Shown: piece by piece, positions 24,001 to 36,175 of the stretch | Position numbering within the stretch: position 1 is the stretch's first letter | Layout: every line of letters starts with the position of its first letter | Assembly: GCF_017654505.1 (NCBI RefSeq) | Contig: NC_054548.1 | Span: 24,424,870-24,488,869 of the forward strand | Direction of reading: 5' to 3' | Source of the DNA: Polyodon spathula | Lineage: Eukaryota > Chordata > Actinopteri > Acipenseriformes > Polyodontidae | Length of the DNA: 64,000 nt | Position numbers and translations under genes: made by a program | Notes under the pieces: model-generated | Told to the model about the DNA's origin: nothing | The model's input: the letters and a program-made list of their open reading frames with translations, nothing else | The model's database searches: none

Positions 24001-24376
24001 ATGCAGTTGTTTTTAGATGTAAACATTTTAGTAATTGCTATGTTGTCTGGATTAAAAGTCCTCACTCTAGAAGATAAGCATTTACTCTTGTGGAAATATT
24101 TTAAAACCATCCAGTGAGTATGCATTATCAGTAAATTGAGTCTATGATCTCCCTATCCCATACCAGCTGTATGTTAACTATTTGAATTGTATCATTTGTT
24201 TGGCCTGTCATGGTGTTACTATATAGATCTAATATTTATTTTTATTTTTTTGTAGAGATACGCCTACGTCAGCAGGACCCAACTCGTTTAACAAGGGCAA
24301 GCATGGCTTTTCTGATCACCAAAAACTCTGGGAAAGGAAGCAAAAGAAACAGCTAGACAGGACTCCAGATAAATAA
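15033..24376 (+). CDS. pcnp: PEST proteolytic signal-containing nuclear protein (PCNP), five exons
   Basis: Coding exons are 15033-15078, 17579-17799, 18214-18288, 18658-18713 and 24256-24376. All have GT/AG borders and the phases join to a 172-residue protein (human 178). The start ATGGCGGATGAG follows AAG in a good context. Diagnostic blocks are [62 protein letters not shown] and [16 protein letters not shown]. The protein is short, hydrophilic, rich in Pro, Glu, Ser and Thr, and nuclear. By family knowledge it binds the ubiquitin ligase UHRF2/NIRF and is itself ubiquitinated. The C-terminus ends LDRTPDK, unlike the mammalian ending. Introns 1 (2.5 kb) and 4 (5.5 kb) are long, and intron 4 hosts an L1-type LINE in the same orientation. 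A poly(A) signal lies at 24494. Confidence 0.95.
15079..17578 (+). other. pcnp: pcnp intron 1, with a retroelement-like tail
   Basis: The intron is AT-rich with no conserved exon. Around 16020-16435 a stretch ends in GGAACAGACAGACAGACAT and then TATATATTAAGATT, a repeat-plus-tail pattern common at the 3' ends of non-LTR elements. I cannot name the family, and no reverse transcriptase is visible. Confidence 0.4.
19074..23560 (+). mobile_element. L1-clade non-LTR retrotransposon in pcnp intron 4, degraded
   Basis: ORF1 remains start near 19074 with a charged, coiled-coil-like protein ([30 protein letters not shown]) that breaks near 19370 and continues in another frame to about 19660. ORF2 begins near 20284. 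It has an APE-type endonuclease ([10 protein letters not shown], then IALIQESH, then FSRIDYIL and DHSHVL). The reverse transcriptase has [34 protein letters not shown] and [11 protein letters not shown]. Downstream C-terminal pieces run to about 23460. Many frameshifts and stops make it non-functional. Motif order and the RQGCPLSP style point to the L1 clade. It lies in the sense orientation of the host gene, and I did not find unambiguous target duplications. Confidence 0.9.
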
Positions 24377-24499
24377 ATGACATATTGTGAACTTTTGTTT
24401 TTTTTTGTGTGGTTGGGTTTGAGGGAGGAGGGGGAGAGGGTTTTTTAGTTTGGAGTTATCACATTAAAACAAATGTAAATATATATAAAAAAAAATAAA

Positions 24500-25365
24500 C
24501 CGACTAGTATCCTGTCCTTAAATTAGTTAAAGTCTTCTTTAATGGTGTGCCTCATTTTTTCTGTTAAAACATAGGTATAATACACTACATTAATACTATA
24601 TAAGTTTGTACCATGATAATTTATTGACTAAAAACAATACATGCAAATTTGAGGACTCATTCCAGTTCATAAAAAAAATATTACCAATAACACATTTCTG
24701 TGCAAAAAACTGATAATATAGAAATTTCCATTTCATTGCTGGATTCCATTTCAGGTGAAAAAACTGTTTTACAATATTTGTTACCGCTTTATGTGAACAA
24801 ATTTTAACCACTTGACCTACAGTTGATGCAATACAATTCTGGTACCAGGCAGGTTTTTTTTTTTTTTTTTTTAAAACAATGAAAGATAATAAAAGTAAAG
24901 AAAACTTACTGAAAATGCCAACCAAGTACTGTATTACAGCTTTGCAGTGGTTAAAGTTTGTTTTCACTAAAGTCTTACCTTGTTCAGTAGCTGGTAGGTT
25001 GATTACCTTTCATATACATTCTTAAGGAAAAACTTTTTTTTCCCCGTTCATGGCAACTCATCATTACTGTATAGCAACCCACAATTTTAAAATTAGTTCT
25101 GTAAAATAATTATTTCATTGAATTGAAAGTTATTACCTGGTGTGATAGTGTGTAGTTCTGCTTTCTACAATCATTTTCAGGTTTCAGCAGCCAAGAACTA
25201 CACTAGCCTTCACTGTCCAATGTTTTCATTGTGATAGTGATGTACAGCATCAGCAGAAATACACCACATTCTTGCAACAGTTGCAAATATCTGCATTAAT
25301 GTAATTGAGAAACAAAAGATGTAATATGATAATAGTGTGTTTAATGTTAAGACCAAATAGATTAC
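24500..25365. other. pcnp 3' flank, no gene seen
   Basis: AT-rich DNA with a T tract at about 24853-24874. ORFs here contain only mononucleotide-driven or low-complexity residues. Confidence 0.4.
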
Positions 25366-26628
25366 ACCGTGTAACAAATTTTTTTTTTTTTTTTTTGGTT
25401 CCTGGGTAGTAAGTGTTATTTCCTAATTGCTTATGCCTCAAAAGTATAGAAAATGGCTATTATTCCCCACAAACTTTGCTTTTGTGACCAGGACAGTGAT
25501 ATTTTGAAATTTACCTATTTTCCAGAACATTCTAGATAGATTCAGTGCTGAGTAAACTTGGAGTAACTTCTAGAACTTTCTAGAATGTTCCAGTAATATA
25601 AATAGTAGTATAAATACAGGGGCCTTAAGCCCACCAGTTCAGTTCAGTTCCAGCTGCCTAAGTGGATACATATCTGCATTTTCTGAGATGGCATCAAGAG
25701 GCTGCAATGGTGGCATTCCTGTTGGGTCTGCAAGGCGGTTTTACCAAGTTTCCCTGCTATCTTTGCCTTTGGGACAGCAGGGACACCAAGGCGCACTACC
25801 ATTGGCGGGAGTGGCCACAGTGGACAGAGTTCTCTGTGGGGAGGAACAACGTCAAGTGGGAGCCACTGGTTGAACCCCCGGAAGGTGCTGATGCCACCAC
25901 TGCACATCAAATTGGGCCTTATGAAACAATTTGTCAGAGCTCTAGATAAGGAGTCAGCAGCCTTCAAGTACCTTGAAGACTTCTTCCCTAAGCTGTCTGA
26001 GGCAAAGGTCAAAGCCGGTGTCTTCGTTGGACCACAGATAAAGAAGATCCTGGAGTGCAATGAATTCCCCAAGAAGCTCACGAGTAAGGAGAAAGCGGCT
26101 TGGAACAGCTTTGTTGTAGTGGTTCAGGGCTGGTTGAGACTGGTGAAGAACTATGGCAAAATGGGCTGTAGGATGTCCCTCAAAGTCCATATCCTTGATG
26201 CTCATCTTGATAAATTCAAGGATAACATGGGAGCGTACTCGGAGGAGCAAGGAGAGCGCTTCCACCAGGATATACTGGACTTTGAATGTCGCTACCAAGG
26301 ACAGTATAACGAGAACATGATGGGAGACTACATTTGGGGGCTGATTCGTGAAAGTGATTTACAGTATAATCGTAAATCCAGAAAAACTACTCACTTCTAA
26401 ATCTTTTGTAGTCATTTTTGTATTACTTTAGTATAAATACATTTGTTTTTTTCTGACTTTATGCGAACGAAAAGACCCTTTTCTCATTGGAAATAGGTAA
26501 ATTTCAAAATATCACTGTCCTGGTCACAAAAGCAAAGTTTGTGGGGAATAATAGCCATTTTCTATACTTTTGAGGCATAAGCAATTAGGAAATAACACTT
26601 ACTACCCAGGAACAAAAATTGTGTTACA
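25366..26628 (+). mobile_element. 1.26 kb element with long terminal inverted repeats, unassigned superfamily
   Basis: The left arm (25366-25523) and right arm (26489-26628) are near-perfect inverted copies. Both contain GTTCCTGGGTAGTAAGTG (left, GGTTCC...) and TATAGAAAATGGCTATTATT, with ends resembling TGTAACA/TGTTACA. The left arm holds a T tract, the right arm only a few A. The interior carries the two overlapping ORF pieces listed separately. A lone end of the same family lies at 63128-63195. The long inverted arms and multi-copy ends indicate a cut-and-paste DNA transposon. I cannot assign a superfamily from sequence alone, and no clean target duplication was found. Confidence 0.85.
25662..26400 (+). 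pseudogene. Internal protein remnant of the long-TIR element
   Basis: Two + strand reading frames overlap at 25870-25949. The first (from 25662) carries MVAFLLGLQGGFTKFPCYLC and LWDSR, with a CxxC pair. The second continues with PPLHIKLGLMKQFVRALDKE, a VFVGPQIKKIL block, RMSLKVHILDAHLDKF and EEQGERFHQDILDFE, and ends SRKTTHF. As I recall, proteins with these blocks occur as multicopy uncharacterised ORFs in hydra, arthropods and fish genomes. The break near 25880 is a frameshift, and the usual longer N-terminal region is absent, so this is a 5'-deleted, frameshifted copy. The conserved His/Asp/Glu residues near GERFHQD could be catalytic, but that is speculation. Confidence 0.7.
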
Positions 26629-26639
26629 TAGTTTTTAAT

Positions 26640-27418
26640 TAAGTCTTCATTTAACTCGAGACCCTGAGATTTCTAGTTATCACACAAAGGTTATCCTGAT
26701 GTAAAACTGCAAAACATGTCAGCAGGTACAATACTATGCTGGTAATGATGGTCTTTAACATCACTATTTAGATTTTTTTTATGAGATCGGGTATTATATA
26801 TAGCATTTTCTTTCTGTTAAATAGGTAAGACAGGATATGTAAATTAAATATGTAAACAAAACGTACTGTGTGCTATACATTTTTTTTTTTTTTTAATGCT
26901 TCAAGTGTGCGATCATCACATTTTGATTTTCAGACTGCTCAAATGAGTTGATTAAATAAAGTGTTTAGGATAAGTTGTGTGGATACTCTCTTTTCTAATG
27001 ACGATTAATTACCAGATTAGATATAAGCACTGGGAAGTAAAAATACCATTGTCTCTGTCAATTAATCCAGAATTTAAATATCAATTGAGACATATATGGA
27101 AAATTATTGAAATTCAGTAGCACCAAGTTACCTCTTTGCAATTGTATCTTAACTTTTAATATTGGATTTGTTTAACAATTAGCCTTTCTTTAACCTGTAA
27201 CAGCTTTATACTTTTGATATCAAAAGATTTCTCTCTATTGAGTTTGGAATGATCCTAGAGCAAAACACACCCTATTTAGAAGAGCACATAAAGTAATAGG
27301 CCTACATCAGAAAGAGTCAACTACAATCTTGCAAGGTTTATTTAGAAACCATCGTTTTTGATCTGCAAAGAGGTAGTGTAAGGTCTTATCAAGGTAGGAG
27401 ACTATTAACAAGTGCATG
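26640..27418. other. Intergenic stretch before zbtb11 3' end
   Basis: AT-rich, with a T tract at about 26879-26894. No coding or mobile-element signature seen. Confidence 0.4.
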
Positions 27419-27436
27419 GTCTCCATAAGTCATATA

Positions 27437-27442
27437 CGTTTA
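27437..27442 (-). terminator. zbtb11: Candidate zbtb11 poly(A) signal
   Basis: TTTATT on the plus strand reads AATAAA on the gene strand about 410 bp past the stop codon. It is the best-placed hexamer for the 3' end. Confidence 0.5.
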
Positions 27443-27852
27443 TTCTTCAACAGAATTACAAAGCACATACAACATTATGTGGTTGATACGGCCATATACA
27501 GGAGGGAGCCAACAAAGTACAGTCAAAACAAGGTGGTGGACTTTTCTAGACGAAGCGGCATTAAGTATTGTCATTGTACTCTGTCCAAGTTTGTAAAGCA
27601 AAAGGAAAAAAAAAAAAAACACCTTGCTATTTACACTTTCACAGATTGCAACATTACCTTTTTCAAGCAGGTTTGGTGTTTTCCCCTTACATAAAAGGCT
27701 AAACCCAATTTAAGTATGCTAAGTCATTTCTTAAGCTTAAACAAAACGAACAAGTACAAAAGCATATGTCCGTTCTTGCCATAAAACTCAAGCTGGAGAA
27801 GAGGTGGGGTCTGCAGGAGCTAGGATAAATACTGCTCAATGAGTGCTGTGTA

Positions 27853-30800
27853 TCACTCTGTCTCTGGAACATGCGCCACTTCCACTTCCACAGTTTCAAT
27901 GGCTTCAGGGGGAACCTCAGGCAGCTTGACGGGGCCTGTCTGATGGGACAGGACGTAGTTAACCACCTGCATGATGCTCTGGTCAGACAGGGTGGAAACA
28001 GCATCACACTCCTCAGTGGCGGCCACTGCTTCAACGGCCTCAATGGTCTCCTCAGTGACCAGAACGGTCTCGATCTCCTCGCTGACCAGCTCCTCCTCGC
28101 TCCGCTCCCCCAGCTCGGGAGGCAGGTCGGGGGCAATGATGCTGATGGCATGCTCCACTTGTGTGCCCTGGTTGTGGAACTGCAGTGTGTCCTTCTCCAG
28201 CATGATCTTGCCAGGGATGTAGTCATTGTGGAACTTGGTCATGTGCTTGCGCAGAGTGCGGGCGTCGATGTAGGCGTCCTGGCAGACTGGGCACACGTAG
28301 GGCCTCTCTCCTGTGTGCGTGCGCACATGCCGCTTCAGTGAGCGAGCGTCCGCCCACGCCACTCCGCACGTCAGACACTCGAAAGGCTTCACGCCTGAAA
28401 GAAAATAACAGCAATTTAGAAAACAGTCCGGTCTAGAAATGAAAAGAAAAAGGATGTGCAAAAAAAACAAAACAAGCAAAAGATAGATAAAGAATAAAAG
28501 TTACACAATTACTCCAGTTCTGGTACAGGTTACTGCAGATATCCTATCACATTGTGCTTTAGTGCAGTATTAAGAGGGTTATTGTGTTGCCCATTTATAT
28601 GTGCCAAAGTAATTTTACATGTGCTAAATATAGTTGCATTATAAGGGTTCTCCAACTAATGTGATCCACCACCCAATGAAAGCACCTGTGGTCTGTCCCA
28701 GTCTCTTACCCTGGTGGTTGTTCATGTGTCTCCTGTATTCGCGGAGCTGCATGAACTTCCTACCACAGTGCTCGCATTCACGCTCCAGGTTCTGCTTCAC
28801 TCTGCCCTTCTTGCCGTGAGTGGCCTTTTTGACATGTCTCCGGAACAGAGCCTTCTCATAAAACTCTTTCCCACACACATTGCACCTAGAACATCCATTA
28901 GAAAAGGAGATTAACCATAGAAACAGTTTATGTATTCCTAATCCTTTTCATAACTCAGGTACTGAGTGCCACTATCAATGACTGTGTAAACAAATAACAG
29001 TGTTTCCGGAATAGTCAAAGTGGTATAAATAATACGTTTAAGCAATGGGACTTGTGAATTTTGCTTCCAGAAGGATATGGGATGCCTTGTCAGCCCATCT
29101 ACCCTCTACGAATTTCCTCCTGATACAAGGTCAATCAAGGTTTTCAGGATTACAATTTTTTTTTTTTTAACCGAGAACTGGTTAAGCTTTTTTATTTACC
29201 TGTTAACTTAAGCTGAGGGAACACAAAGCATGGAACACCATTTGGGTTTGATACAGCAAAGTTGCCTCAAAATAAGTCTCCAAGTCTCCTGTTACTAGGT
29301 TTAAAACTACTGTTATGTGTTACCTCCACTGTAGACTATAATTTTTATAATTCTTTAATTGAGACATGAGTTTGTACAACACAACCAGCTTTACCAGATG
29401 TTCTACTCACTTGTAGGGCTCGGAGACAGAGTGTGACTTCACATGGGAGTACCAGTCCTTCTTCCAGCTGTAGCACTTCCCACACACCTGACACTGGAAC
29501 GGCTTTAAGCCCAAGTGCTTGTTCATGTGCTGCTGGAGGTCTCTCGCCTCATAGAAGCTTTTATCACATCTGTTACCAAGAGAGTTTGATTCACTACTGA
29601 GGGCATCACTTCTAATACATTGCAACTGTGCAACTTAATGCTGTAATAGGGTTTCAAGTTTGCCATACAGATTTATTTTTTAAACTGGTCTTTCATTTTC
29701 AATGGTCTGACCAATTTATGACATTATTAATGATAAACTGCAGGGGGAAAATTAAGTAGAAAACATTACATTCAGTGTGATCTGTACCAGTGATCGAAGT
29801 AGTGGAGGATCTTAATAGAATTTCAATCATTAAAATGTGTTCTACACTAAAGAGCTTTACATGCATCATTAGATGTTTGATTTTTTTTCTAACCCTTGTA
29901 CACAATAAGCATGTTTTAAATGTTTTAGAGTGGCAGAACAGAATTTACATCTGCTACTGTTAAGAGCAACCTAACCATCTCCAGTGTGTGTAACTAATGA
30001 ACTGAGGTTTCACAGATTCTGATCGGCACTCATCTTTTTATGGTTACTGCAATGACACTTACTGAGTACATGGGAATCCACGGATTTCAGGCTTCGGCTG
30101 GTGCCTCTTTAAGTGCTTGCTCAGTCCCGAGGCTCTGTGGAATGACTTCCCACATGCAGCGCACAGGTACTTGGACTCTCCTGTGCCCAAATTAAAAACA
30201 GAAATGTATTAAGGTAAGGCATAATAATATGTACACCTTCTGTACTCACAGAGAATGAGTGCACTATCAGACAAGTACTACTGTTTTCCAATGTTTACAT
30301 TTCTAGGAAATAGAAAAACCCTCCAAACAGACTGAATGAGGTTACATCAACAGTTTAATTTAGCTTGATTTCATCATGGGATCTAGGTAGACATTCATCA
30401 TACATTCAGTCTACATTAAATATAACTTTTTGTTTGTTTTTTGTTTTTTTTAATTGCAAAGCTACATTTCCATTCTTTTTAAATACAACTATTTTCGCTC
30501 CCTGTTCCACTCTTACCTGTGTGGATGCTCATGTGCTCCTGGAGGCTGCGCTTGGTGACAAAGGATTTATCACACAACGTGCACTGAAACTGCTTTAAGG
30601 TATCGTGAAGGGCTTTGTGCATTTTCAAACTATGCTTGTGGGCAAATGACTTCCCACACACCTGAAATGCAAAACCAAAAAGGGAAATTTACTTGTTTTT
30701 TGTAATGAAAACATACTGTGTCACACACATGGCACTGAAGCGGTTAATGTTCACTGGGCCACACCTGTAATTGAACTATAAGGAAGAAAATACAACTAAG

Positions 30801-33800
30801 TACCACTTACAACAACCTTATGTCAAAGTATGTGGTATGTATTATTGATATGGCCAGAGTTTAAAGCATAGCCATTAAAGCAGCGAAATGGTGGCAAGCG
30901 TGTGTCAGTATAGTGTTTTTACTGGTTTAAACTCTGTAGTTTGATATCCGGTGGGCAAGACTGGTAGCATAGTGGATGGCAAAAGAACAAGAAAGCAGAC
31001 AGAACCAAACAAGAATACAATATTTTTCTGAGATTAAAAATGTGAGAGATATTGATGGCTGTACCTTGCATGTATGCGGCCGGACGCCTGTGTGATTCAG
31101 CATGTGTATACGGAGGGAGTAGAGCTTAGGCAGAGTCCTCCCGCAGATATCACAGACAAACTCCCTCTTAGTTCGGCCCTTGGACTTCCCCACTGCTGCC
31201 CCTTCCTCTGCATCCGCTTCAGGGATTGCCCTGCTGCTGGGCTGTGCGGTCTCACTCTTGCGTTTATGTCGGACCAAGTGGGCACGCAGGGAGGCTGCAT
31301 ACTGGAAATCCTTATTGCAGAGCTATGGAAGAAACATTATCATAAGTACTTTCCTACACTTGTTAATCCTTCACATATGTAGAGGGGTATCCAGTATGTG
31401 TTCTGCATGCCTTGGACTGTTTCCCCTAAATGTATGCCATCCCTGACCTGCTCTAAACCTCCCCACGCATCATTCACCACACTCAATGAAAATTACAGTT
31501 CATGCTCCAGCTCTTACTTTGTAGAGAAACTCAATAAACTGCCAATTCTGTGTACATTTTACACAAGGGACTACAGACCGCTTTTTAACCTGCAGAAGTT
31601 GAAAAGTGTGAAACTGTGTAGCACCATAAGATCTTCTTGTGTCATAAATGCTATTTAAAAATTAGCCATGGGTGTATTTTCAGTTGTATATAGTGCGTTT
31701 AAGTAAACTTTAAATATAACTTTGGCAGGGATGGAGTTAATTCCATCCCTTGCAAATACACGCAGGGAATGTGGCTATGTCCTGATTGAATAATTAATCA
31801 TTAATAATTTTTCCTGATTGTTTACAAAGCTAGCCTACTTTAGCACTTTTAAAGAATTTCTTTGATTTAGTTCAAACAAAGGATTTTTTTTTAATTTTGT
31901 AATTAAGGGCAATTACTTTTCTTCTTTCTTCAAAATACACTTCTGACAAAGCCACTGTTTAATTTGTACCAAGGAATGAAATAGAACATGTGATCACAAG
32001 AAGTTGTTAAAATCACTCCTAAGCAACATGTGTATCACACATACCGTGCATTTATAACCTCTGGATTTTTCATGCTTCAGTGTGTGCATGATGAGGGCGT
32101 ACCGGCGCTGAAAGACCATACCACATTCAGTGCACATGTGCTCACTCTCAGTCGACTCAGCCTGCTCTCCTTGCTGCTTCTTGGGAGGCTGCATCAACCG
32201 CCCCCGTTTCACCAGCCGCTGAGCCACCTACAGATCGACATCAATTCCTCAATTACTAAATGGAAACTACTACAATAGATTTTCTGTGACACATTCACTG
32301 AGGGTAACATATTGCAAAGAAGACCCCTCAAGGGGAAACAAGATACAACAGCCCAGTTTACTTTTCCACCTCCCATTGATAAATTGAACCAATTCAAGAC
32401 GGCCACCAAGTGTGTATTTTTTATTTTCAACCTACTTAGAAACTTGTGATTGAACTGCTTTTAATTAAGGTTGTGGACCCTGGATCCATAATAACTGTAG
32501 CGCATACAATTGATTTTTACCTGTGCACCTGTCACACAGACACACAAAAACACACCCAAGAAAGACTGTAAAACCATACCTTCTGGACAGCAGAGCGGGG
32601 GTTCCCCTTCCTGTTCTGCAGCTTGTTTTCCATGCCCATGTGGAGCCGGATGTAGCCCCCCTCCTCCAGGGAGCGCTGCCTCAGTCTGCTCTTATATGTA
32701 TCATCCACTGTGGCTTCCCCGTCACAGAGGCCTGCACTGTCCTCGGCCACCTCCATGACATCCGGGGTCTCCACCTCTTCCACCACAATCACCTCCTGCT
32801 TCACCTTGGCCGGACGGCCGCGCTTCCGTTTAGGGACCGGAACAGGCTGTTGGACTTCCTCTGCCCCCTCCTCCTCCTCCTCTATAACAGGGGGTGCTCT
32901 GGCCTCCAAATGCACCACGGCTTTTGAGGCACCCTCGGCTGTCTCAATATTTATCACAATGGCGTCAGGCTCTTGGCTTTTTTCTGGGGGGTCATCCTGA
33001 ATGACTTCAGTCGCAGCTGGAGACTCAGTGCTTTGGATTACAGCAGCTATAGTCATACTCTCTGCTACCCTCATGGTCTGAATGTCAGCTTGATGTTTGG
33101 TTCCTGCAGCCGCAGTCTCCCCATTAAAAATAATGCCACCGGAGGCATCGTCGTCATCCTGGACAGTCACCAGGAAAGGCCCCTCTTCACTGTTCCCAGG
33201 CATTTCCACCTCCTGCTCCTGGGGAGGCTGCGGCTCTATGTGCTCCTCGGTGAAAGCCTGGGCCGCCTCATGTTCCTCAGACACGACCCCAGAGGACACA
33301 ATGGTGTGCACGTCCCCCTTTTGGTAGACTGTCAGCTTCTTCTCCTCCACCTGTTTGTGCACAAATTCACATATCTCCAGCACCTCCAGCATAAGCAGGT
33401 GGCGTGCCAGAGTGGCGATCTCAGCCATGCTGCAGAAGTTGAAGCACAGGTTTGAAGTGTAGGCGAACTCCAACAAAGGAAGAAAGCTGGATTTGCTGAA
33501 GCCTGGGGGGTGGACAAAACAATGCAGGTTATTTTTTTTATTTTTTTTTGGGGGGGGGGGGGTTCATTCCACTTAGCAAAAGCGTAGCAGATAGATCTAT
33601 TTGCCGGGCATGAAACACCTACAGCAGAGCAAATCTATTTTAAAACACTGACAGAGCTATTTAGGTTATTTCTTATTTATTTGGAAATTACTACTTATCA
33701 TATTTACTGCATCCTTCAAGTATACAGTTTTTGAGGATTCTCTAGCTTGGTAAATTAACATTTCCTTAGCAAGCTACAATTTTACATTCATACAGCTGAA

Positions 33801-35929
33801 AATTACATTTCATTTTGAGAGACGCCAAAGTACCTGACAGATCAACTACGGCCTCGTGGCTGGAGATGGCTCCCTTCTCAATGAAGAGCTCACTGAAGTA
33901 GGCGCTGCAGGCTGCCAAAACGGACTTGTGCGCCCTGTACTCCTCCCCCTCGATCAGCAATGTGATGTCGCAGAACTGATTATTGAGCCTCTGCGAGTTT
34001 AGCTTGTCCAGCATCGCCTGTCCATGCTTCGATGAGCATTGCTTTACAATGCCTTTGCTGTCCACCTAAAAGAAATTACAAATATTAAAAAAAAACAAAA
34101 AGGCACAGTTGGAGCATCAAAATATCTGACGAAAGAGAGCAATGAAGTAGAGAAATCAAAAGGATAGCATTGCAGAGAGATCAATTTTTAAAGACGACCT
34201 CTCTCTGCATGTTGGTATTCACAAGTCGTCTGTGTATTAGGGTTCACTGGCAGGGCTCTATTTGCAGAGAGTTGTGAAAGGAATGTTTGGAGGAGGGAGG
34301 GGAGTACAGTCAGGCAGGTCTGGGATGAGACGAATAGAACGCCTCTCCTGCACTTTCAAACAGGAAGACAGTAAAGCCCATGTAACATCTACCACCTTGT
34401 TTCAGGGAACATTTTCAAGTCATTTTCAAGAAGTACAGTAGCTCCAATCAAGAAAATGGACACACACACATATATATATTACACACACATATACACAGCT
34501 CTGGAAAAAAATTAAGAGACCACTGCAAATTTTTCTTAAATCAGCATCTCTACATGTATGGCAGCCATTCCATCCCAGTGTCTGTTGAATTCCAACACAG
34601 GCACACCTCATTCTACTGAATGAGATACTGATTAGGGGATCACCTGAACCAAATCTTAGTTAATGAGAAAAAGTATAAAAACCACTCCTGTGGTCATCAC
34701 TATCCTCTTGCAATAGGACCAGCTGGATGGCAAAACAGTGCTAGTAGTAGTTAAAAATAACTATTGACCATGCCCAAAGAGTTGAAAAGGAAAGTTTTGA
34801 GTGAGGAAAAGAAGGGTTCAATTCTGGCTTTACTGGCAGAGAGATACAGTGAGCAACGGGTTGCTTCCATCCTTAAAATTTCAAAGATGGCGGTTCAGAA
34901 GAACAAGGTCAAGCAGCACACACTGGGGACAACAAAGCTACAGACCGGCAGAGGGCGAAAACGACTCTCCACTGACTGGGATGACCGCCAACTCATTTGA
35001 ATGTCACTCAGCAACCGTAAGATGACATCAAGTGACCTACAAAAAGAATGGCAAACGGTAGGTCGGGAGAAATGCACAACGAGGACGGTTCGAAACAGTC
35101 TAATCTAATGGTTAGACGGAGACCTGGAGAGGCCTACGAGCCACAGTGTCTCGCACCCACTGTGAAATGTGGTGGAGGATCGGTGATGATCTGGGGGTGC
35201 TTCAGCAAGGCTGGAATCAGGCAGATTTGTCTTTGTGACGGGCACATGAATCAAGCCAAGTACAAGGTTGTCCTGGAAGAAAACTTGCTTCCTTCTGCTC
35301 TGACAATTCACCAACTCTGAGGATTGTTTTTTCCAGCAGGACAATGCTCCATGCCACACAGCCAGGTCAATCAAGGTGTGGATGGAGGACCACCAGATCA
35401 AGACCCTGTCATGGCCAGCCCAATCTCCAGACCTGAATCCCATTGAAAACCTCTGGAATGTGATCAAGAGGAAGATGGATGGTCACAAGCCATCAAACAA
35501 AGCCGAGCTGCTTGAATTTTGCGCCAGGAGTGGCATAAAGTCACCCAACTGGTGGAGAGCATGCCAAGGCGCATGAAAGCTGTGATTGAAAATCATGGTT
35601 ATTCCACCAAATACTGATTTCTGAACTCTTCCTAAGTTAAAACATTAGTAATGTGTTGTTTAAAAATGAATATGAACTTATTTTCTTTGCATTATTCGAG
35701 GTCTGACAACACTGCATCTTTTTTGTTATTTTGACCGGTTGTCATTTTCTGCAAATAAATGCTCTAAATGACAATATTTTTATTTGGAATGTGGGAGAGA
35801 TGTTGTCAGTAGTTTATAGAATAAAACAAAAATGTTCATTTTACCCAAACACATACCTATAAATAGTAAAACCAGAGAAACTGATAATTTTGCAGTGGTC
35901 TCTTAATTTTTTCCAGAGCTGTATGTATA

Positions 35930-35994
<65 letters not shown>

Positions 35995-36134
35995 TGAACA
36001 AATACAAACGCAACATGCTACAATTTCAAAGATTTTACTGAGGAAATCAGTCAATTGAAATAAATGCACTAGGCCCTAATCTATGGATTTCACAAGACTG
36101 GGAATACAGATATGCATCTGTTGGTCACAGATAC

Positions 36135-36175
<41 letters not shown>

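Noticed and set aside
25662..26400. Reading the 25.7-26.4 kb protein as a host gene
   Set aside because: It lies exactly between long inverted repeats, is frameshifted, and has no splice sites.
32523..33455. Plus-strand ORFs of 134 and 160 codons over zbtb11 exon 4
   Set aside because: Antisense to the acidic linker coding sequence; composition is the mirror of Glu/Val codons.
36138..36174. Poly(A) run as a retrocopy tail
   Set aside because: It lies inside a Tc1 element in a region shared with the copy at 10.8 kb, where it is only a short run; it is a local expansion.
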